A stretch of DNA of 17,495 nucleotides, taken from positions 1 through 17,495 of the forward strand of contig CAZYNU010000023.1 of the NCBI GenBank assembly GCA_964648045.1, in the 5' to 3' direction. Below are positions 13,238 to 17,495 of the stretch, piece after piece (within the stretch, counting starts at the first letter, position 1; the number at the start of each line of letters is the position of its first letter). The notes below the pieces were generated by a model. That model saw only the letters and a list, made by a program, of their open reading frames with translations. It made no database searches and had not been told where the DNA came from. A program made the position numbers and the translations under genes. The DNA is from JAGOUB01 sp964648045 (GTDB taxonomy: Bacteria; Patescibacteriota; Gracilibacteria; Peribacterales; Peribacteraceae).

Positions 13238-15181
13238 ATGACCCGACGTACCTCCACCATCGGCCTAGAACGTCTCTTCTTCTTCATTGGCTCGGCCGCC
13301 CTGCTACTTGTGCTCTTGTTGCACAGCGTCTCTGCTCGTGCTGCGGAGTCTTCGTCTTCACGGCCGTCTTCGTGGTTTATTGATGTGCCTACTGGTGCCT
13401 ACTACGACGAAGCTGCCTCGGCCCTTCTGCAGGCTGGCGCGCTTGAGGGTGCCACCTATCTGCGACCGGCCGACTACGCCACGCGCGCCGAAATGATGAA
13501 AATGCTCGTCCTTCTGAATGATATGGAACTAGTAACTCCTCAGAGATCGAACTTTAACGACGTCCCCACTGGAGCGTGGTATTCCACCTACATCGAGACG
13601 GCTGCTGCTGCTGGTTGGGTGAAGGGCGACGACGATTGCTACCAGCGCTTGATCCCGTGCAAGGGACGCCCCGAAGCCAATGTGAACCGTGCCGAAGCCG
13701 CCACGCTGCTCATGCGCGCGTTCGGCTATGAGCCGCTCGCCCTGGCGCCACGGTTCTCCGATGTTTCGACCGATGTCTGGTATAACCGTGCCATCCAGGC
13801 GGCTGCCGATCACTGCGTGTTGCAAGGGGACGAGGGGATGGATCGCGTCCGTCCCGGCGCACTCATGAATCGCGCTGAGATGATTGCCATGTTCCGCCGC
13901 GCTCAACAGGACCTGGAATACGGTACTGATTGCGGCGTCTCCCGCCCTGCTGCTACGTCGGTCTCGATTGATAATGAGACGCATCTGCGCGTGGCCTTCA
14001 ATGTTGATCTGACAGCCTCTCGTGCCGATGATGCCCAGCGCTATCGCTTGGTACGCGCGGCCGGCGGCGGCGAGATAGAAGTGGAGCAGGCTGAAGTGTT
14101 GGCCGATCGCTCGGTTCGCTTGGTACTCTCTTCCGCCCTACGTGTGGGCACACGCTACCTTCTTTCGTACGAACAACTCTCCACAACTGCCGGTGCCTTC
14201 TTTACGGGCAGTATTGGCTTCGAATCGACCGACGTCGTAGCTGGCGCTCACATTAGCGGGGTGACGGTCCTCTCGCCGTCGCAGATTGAGCTGACCTTCA
14301 ATGAAGACGTCGACGAGGTGAATGTTGAAAACGCCTCGCGCTTCGCCATTCGCCGTATTTCTGGCGGCAGTGGCTCGCTGACTGTGCAAGAGGTTGTCCG
14401 ACTGTCGGGAAAGCGCGTGTATATGACGCTGACGGGTGCACTTGTCTCCGGCGCTTCCTATGAGGTGACCGGAACGGGCCTGCGCACGGTGGCCGGGTCT
14501 TCGTTTAACAGCGCCTTCACCTTCGGCGGTATTGCCTCGCAGCCCGCCTCGCTTATCCAGTCAATTACACCGCTCTCTTCGACGCGCCTCCGCGTGGCAT
14601 TCAAATCGGATCTCGATGCTGATCGCCTGGCCGAGGCTGGCCGCTTCGTGCTGGTGAGCTCCGGCGGCACTGTTATGGTTGCGACAGTCGGCAATATTCT
14701 CTATCGCTCCGCCGATCTGTACTTGGAGTCGCCACTCACACCTCAGGCCATCTACCGCTTGTCGGCTAATGGCCTACTGACGGCTAATGGCGCCAGCATC
14801 TCGGATAGTGCCACCTTCCTCTACGATCTTCAGACTGCTGCCTTTAGGGCCAGTCTGAACGGCGCCCAGCAGGTGCCGACTACTGCCTCAGCTGGCACGG
14901 GTAGCGGCACCTTCACCCTGCAAGACGATGGCCTGCGCTACGACATCACCGTGCAAAACTTGGCCTCGTCCATCACGGATGCCTCGTTCCGCATTGGTGC
15001 TCCTGGCACGGCCGGCAGCTCTGTGTTTCCTGTTACCTTCAACGGCAATACGGCCTCGGGCGTGTGGCCCAACCTGACCGATGAGCAGCGTGCTGCCGTC
15101 TTGCGCGGCGATGTCTATGTGACCGTGCAGACGACCACGTATCCAGCGGGTGAAATTCGCGGCCAGCTATTGGTTCGATAA
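13238..15181 (+). CDS. SLH / SbsA-type Ig-like / CHRD-domain surface protein
   Basis: The protein has 647 residues and a signal peptide with a long hydrophobic core (about 12-36). Three SLH domains follow at about 46-94, 105-162 and 172-223, each with an F.DV...WY start and an NRAE or TRAE motif; they should anchor it to cell-wall polymer. Three Ig-like units of the SbsA/Big_5 type lie at about 239-330, 340-430 and 440-530, each containing the pattern 'S...L.(V/L).F...(V/D)'. The C-terminus (535-647) is a CHRD domain: FRASLNGAQQVP, then GTGSGTFTL, then YPAGEIRGQLL. The His residues usual in CHRD domains are missing: the AHIH site reads ASFR and the VHT site reads VQT. The leader is CTTCCTTCCCCTTCTGCCGT with no Shine-Dalgarno. 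I found no convincing promoter in the 112-bp gap upstream, so read-through from the fibre gene is possible. Role: wall-anchored outer-layer or display protein. Confidence 0.93.
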   Translation: MTRRTSTIGLERLFFFIGSAALLLVLLLHSVSARAAESSSSRPSSWFIDVPTGAYYDEAASALLQAGALEGATYLRPADYATRAEMMKMLVLLNDMELVTPQRSNFNDVPTGAWYSTYIETAAAAGWVKGDDDCYQRLIPCKGRPEANVNRAEAATLLMRAFGYEPLALAPRFSDVSTDVWYNRAIQAAADHCVLQGDEGMDRVRPGALMNRAEMIAMFRRAQQDLEYGTDCGVSRPAATSVSIDNETHLRVAFNVDLTASRADDAQRYRLVRAAGGGEIEVEQAEVLADRSVRLVLSSALRVGTRYLLSYEQLSTTAGAFFTGSIGFESTDVVAGAHISGVTVLSPSQIELTFNEDVDEVNVENASRFAIRRISGGSGSLTVQEVVRLSGKRVYMTLTGALVSGASYEVTGTGLRTVAGSSFNSAFTFGGIASQPASLIQSITPLSSTRLRVAFKSDLDADRLAEAGRFVLVSSGGTVMVATVGNILYRSADLYLESPLTPQAIYRLSANGLLTANGASISDSATFLYDLQTAAFRASLNGAQQVPTTASAGTGSGTFTLQDDGLRYDITVQNLASSITDASFRIGAPGTAGSSVFPVTFNGNTASGVWPNLTDEQRAAVLRGDVYVTVQTTTYPAGEIRGQLLVR

Positions 15182-15206
15182 CACACACCAACACCCGCTC
15201 GAAGTT

Positions 15207-15233
15207 GACCCGGTCGGAAGGCCGGGTCTTTTT
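15207..15233 (+). terminator. Intrinsic terminator of the surface-protein cluster
   Basis: The stem GACCCGG/CCGGGTC (7 bp, 8-nt loop) is followed by five T residues, about 25 bp after the SLH/CHRD gene stops. It closes the plus-strand cluster. Confidence 0.88.
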
Positions 15234-15264
15234 GTACCGGTCTTGGGCTGCCTCTTCAGACATA

Positions 15265-15293
15265 GGAAAAACCGCCAAACCGAAGTTTGGCGG
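15265..15293 (-). terminator. Intrinsic terminator of the ABC exporter gene
   Basis: Read on the minus strand, a 9-bp perfect stem (15272-15280 with 15285-15293, tetraloop) is followed by a U-tract (the A-run at 15267-15271). It lies about 25 bp past the stop of the exporter gene. With the plus-strand terminator next to it, it isolates the two converging transcripts. Confidence 0.9.
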
Positions 15294-15316
15294 CGGGTGT
15301 GATCCCTGGCGTTGTG

Positions 15317-17056
15317 TTAAGCGATGTAGCCGCCGCTCTGGTGGGCCCAGAGGTTGGCGTACACGCCGTTGCGTTCCAAGAGTCCGGCGTGGTCTCCCAC
15401 TTCGGTGATTGTGCCGTCCTGCATGACGACGATCCTGTTGCTATCCATGATGGTAGAAAGACGATGTGCGATGGCCAGCACCGTCCGTCCTTCCATGAGG
15501 TCCGCGATCGCCGCCTGGATGTGGGCCTCGGTGGCGCTGTCGAGGGCCGAGGTGGCTTCGTCCAGAATGACGATGGCGGTGTCGGCGAGGAAGGCTCTTG
15601 CTAACGTGATGCGCTGACGCTGCCCGCCCGAGAGCTTGATGCCGCGCTCGCCCACGAGCGTATCCAGGCCTTGAGGCAGGGTCTGGATGAACTCCCACGC
15701 GAAGGCTCGCTTGGCCGCCAGGATGATTTCTTCGTCCGTGGCGTCGGGTCGGGCGAAGCGGATGTTGTCGCGGATGGAGCGGTGAAACAGTTCGGCCGTC
15801 TGTGATACCACTGCCACCTGCTGTCGTAGGCTGACCTGTGCCACTGCGCTAATGTCCTGTCCGCCAATGGCGATGTAGCCGCTGTCGAGGTCGTAGAGTC
15901 GTAGGAGCAGCTTCGCGACGGTCGATTTGCCGGCCCCGGACGGCCCCACCAACGCGACTTTCTCGCCCGGTTTGATGGTGAGCGAGAATCCATTCACTGC
16001 CGGCCGTGCGGCTTCGGGTGTGTAGCGGAATGTGACGGCATGAAACTCCACCGACGGCTCGCTCATGTTCAGACGGACCGCACCGGGCGCATCCCGCACT
16101 TCTGGGTCGAGCGCCATGATATCGGCCATCTCCTTCGCGTCGGCGGCGCTCTGGAACACACGGTGTAGTTGTGATCCGAAATCCCATACCTGCTGGATGA
16201 GCAGCAGGACGTAGGTCTGGAACAGCATGAAATCTCCGACGCTGACGGTGCCTTGCTGCCAGCCCCGGATGAGCCACCAAAGAATGGCGAACTCCAGAAC
16301 GGCCATCAGAATGCCTTGAGCACGCATGATGACGATCGTGGAGAGCCAGGCTTTGAGCCGAGTTTGGAAGCAGGTTTCTACAAAGGCATCGAAGCGTTGC
16401 CGCTCGTCGAGCTCTCGCCCGAATGCCTTCACTGTGGCGGCATTGCCGATGGTGTCGGCAAACGCCCCGCCGCAGGCCGAGTCGGCGTCGGCTTCTTCTT
16501 TGGAATACCGGTACCGAATCTTGGCTGTCTTGAGGTTGAAGGCGACAAAGGCCAGTGCCCAGACCGACAGGATGGCGGCCATAGGCGGGTTGTAGTAGGC
16601 GAACATCACCAGAGTGACGATGATGAGCGCGAGTGAGCGACCGATTTGGAAGAACCAGGCGTCCGCCATCACTTCAAATGCCCCCCGAAAACGGTTGGCG
16701 CTCTTCGTGAGTGAACCGGTGAAGGTGTTCTCGAAGAATCGAGCCGATTGACGGCTGATGGCGTCGAAGCTGCGGCGATCCAGGTCGCGCATGACGCCTA
16801 GTTCGAACTTGATGATCATGGCGTCGTAGGCGATCCAGATGATGTTCACGAGCGCGAACAGTCCGGCGATAAGCCAGAGGACGCGGTCCAGGCGCGGGCC
16901 GCGGTCGCCGGCAACAAACAGGTCGAGGATCTCCTTGAGCAAGAGCGGGTAGGTCGATTTGGCCACGATGCCCGTGAGCATGAGGCCGGTGGTCAGGACG
17001 AAGGTCCACAGGTAGGCCCGGATACTGGGCCAGTAGGCGCGAAACACGTCGAACAT
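15317..17056 (-). CDS. ABC exporter half-transporter, MsbA/MDR type
   Basis: The protein has 579 residues: an exporter-type membrane domain fused to its ATPase domain, the usual length for a homodimeric or heterodimeric half-transporter. About six membrane helices fall within 1-300 (clear ones at about 18-34, 58-78, 136-156, 160-176 and 248-264). The nucleotide-binding domain is complete: Walker A GPSGAGKST (371-379), Q-loop Gln419 (VVSQTAELF), signature LSGGQ (475-479), Walker B AIVILDE with Glu500, D-loop SALD and His531 (AHRLST). It would export a lipid, drug or peptide from the cytoplasmic side; the substrate cannot be read from the sequence. The start is supported by a strong Shine-Dalgarno. 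No partner half-transporter is adjacent, so a homodimer is the simplest reading. The AT-rich stretch at 17109-17127 probably holds the promoter, but I cannot assign boxes. Confidence 0.96.
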   Translation of the reverse strand: MFDVFRAYWPSIRAYLWTFVLTTGLMLTGIVAKSTYPLLLKEILDLFVAGDRGPRLDRVLWLIAGLFALVNIIWIAYDAMIIKFELGVMRDLDRRSFDAISRQSARFFENTFTGSLTKSANRFRGAFEVMADAWFFQIGRSLALIIVTLVMFAYYNPPMAAILSVWALAFVAFNLKTAKIRYRYSKEEADADSACGGAFADTIGNAATVKAFGRELDERQRFDAFVETCFQTRLKAWLSTIVIMRAQGILMAVLEFAILWWLIRGWQQGTVSVGDFMLFQTYVLLLIQQVWDFGSQLHRVFQSAADAKEMADIMALDPEVRDAPGAVRLNMSEPSVEFHAVTFRYTPEAARPAVNGFSLTIKPGEKVALVGPSGAGKSTVAKLLLRLYDLDSGYIAIGGQDISAVAQVSLRQQVAVVSQTAELFHRSIRDNIRFARPDATDEEIILAAKRAFAWEFIQTLPQGLDTLVGERGIKLSGGQRQRITLARAFLADTAIVILDEATSALDSATEAHIQAAIADLMEGRTVLAIAHRLSTIMDSNRIVVMQDGTITEVGDHAGLLERNGVYANLWAHQSGGYIA

Positions 17057-17063
17057 GATGGTT

Positions 17064-17070
17064 CCTCCTT
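17064..17070 (-). promoter_or_regulatory. Shine-Dalgarno of the ABC exporter gene
   Basis: AAGGAGG on the minus strand lies 7 nt before the ATG at 17056. It is the only canonical, well-spaced ribosome binding site in the window. It fixes the start codon and shows that the organism does use Shine-Dalgarno initiation for some genes. Confidence 0.9.
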
Positions 17071-17189
17071 GGAACGCGATGGTGTGAGGGATCGAGTGTC
17101 GTTGTGCACTATTTTTATTTTATTGCAAACAACGGCTGGGGCAGCCTAGGGAAGGCAAAAAGTTGGGGCAAGCGAAAAGCTGGTCATTC

Positions 17190-17215
17190 AAAAAAGCCCC
17201 TGGCGAACCAGGGGC
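17190..17215 (-). terminator. Intrinsic terminator of the partial gene at the right edge
   Basis: Read on the minus strand, GCCCCTGG/CCAGGGGC (8 bp, tetraloop) is followed by six U residues (the A-run at 17190-17195). It lies about 30 bp past the stop of the partial gene and upstream of the ABC exporter gene. Confidence 0.92.
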
Positions 17216-17243
17216 GGAAAGCGACCGGACGCACAGGTCCGGT

Positions 17244-17495
17244 TTAGGTGATGGGGCGGCAGATGCTCAGCCAGGTGTCTGGCTCGCCGCTGGTGGCCGT
17301 GCGCGACTCGACGTGAATCTTGCCGTGGCGCATGACGAGTTGCAGGCGTCCGTCGCGTGGCAGGCGTTCGGCCATGCGGAAGGTGGCCGGTCCGGGCACG
17401 GTGTTCTCACCGAGGTGAGACAGTAACGCGGCCAAGCCAATCGCCACCGGCGTGGGGTGCCACCCGAAATGCCGGTCGGCGAGCGCGAGCTGGAG
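17244..17495 (-). CDS. Unrecognised protein, C-terminal 83 residues (runs off the window)
   Basis: An open frame enters from the right edge and ends at TAA 17244-17246. The readable part is 83 residues, includes RHFGWHPTPVAIGLAALLSH and LVMRHGKIHVES, and ends TWLSICRPIT. A GTG at 17447 could be read as a start, but the frame is open to the edge and protein-like throughout, so it is more likely the tail of a longer gene. The terminator just downstream supports a real transcript. I recognise no domain and see no membrane segment. Confidence 0.6.
   Translation of the reverse strand, partial: LQLALADRHFGWHPTPVAIGLAALLSHLGENTVPGPATFRMAERLPRDGRLQLVMRHGKIHVESRTATSGEPDTWLSICRPIT

Noticed and set aside
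197..15181. Recoding of UGA to glycine (genetic code 25)
   Set aside because: Five complete genes end at TGA in sensible places, and no conserved domain is interrupted by an in-frame TGA.

Overview
The window looks like chromosomal DNA from a GC-rich bacterium of the Patescibacteria (Candidate Phyla Radiation). The best guess is a Peregrinibacteria/Peribacteria-like lineage, but this is inferred from gene style and not proven. The clues are: secreted proteins built from the short beta-repeat 'FG...L.YD..N.RF.F...L.V.G...V.G..SG..L', S-layer-homology (SLH) proteins, very long Ser-rich linkers, and housekeeping genes (gyrB, hisS) scattered singly among cell-envelope genes. UGA is a normal stop codon here (gyrB and four others end in TGA), which argues against the Gracilibacteria/Absconditabacteria recoding of UGA to Gly. 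I see no tRNA, rRNA, CRISPR array, insertion sequence or phage integration gene.

Layout. 1-196: gene-free, with a perfect 13-bp inverted repeat. 197-2239 (+): gyrB. 2246-3784 (-): an unnamed protein with a transglutaminase-like Cys-His-Asp core, convergent with gyrB. 3965-5311 (-): hisS. 5483-5812 (+): a small two-helix membrane protein with 15 cysteines, divergent from hisS. 5828-5867: an 18-bp-stem bidirectional terminator. 5883-6902 (-): an SLH-domain protein with a helical C-terminus.

7093-15233 (+) is the most interesting part: a block of five secreted or anchored surface proteins. They are a Ser-rich, C-terminally anchored protein with one myxococcal-type Cys-rich repeat; two fibre-like proteins that share a C-terminal domain; a third fibre-like protein that keeps the same N-terminus but ends in a phage-adhesin-like polyglycine domain; and a protein with three SLH domains, three SbsA-type Ig-like domains and a CHRD domain. 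The first two overlap by ATGA. The third and fourth have their own promoters, with a terminator between them. Inferred model: the SLH proteins attach to cell-wall polymer, and the fibre-like proteins form surface fibres or adhesins with exchangeable tips.

15317-17056 (-): a complete MsbA/MDR-type ABC exporter half-transporter with a strong Shine-Dalgarno and a terminator. 17244-17495 (-): the C-terminal part of an unrecognised gene with its own terminator.

A theme across the window is the 5' leader. Most genes start behind a short, often pyrimidine-rich leader (CCTCC, CTTCC, CCCC) with no usable Shine-Dalgarno. Several have recognisable -35/-10 boxes only 15-40 nt upstream of the start codon. 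The ABC exporter is the only gene with a canonical AAGGAGG.
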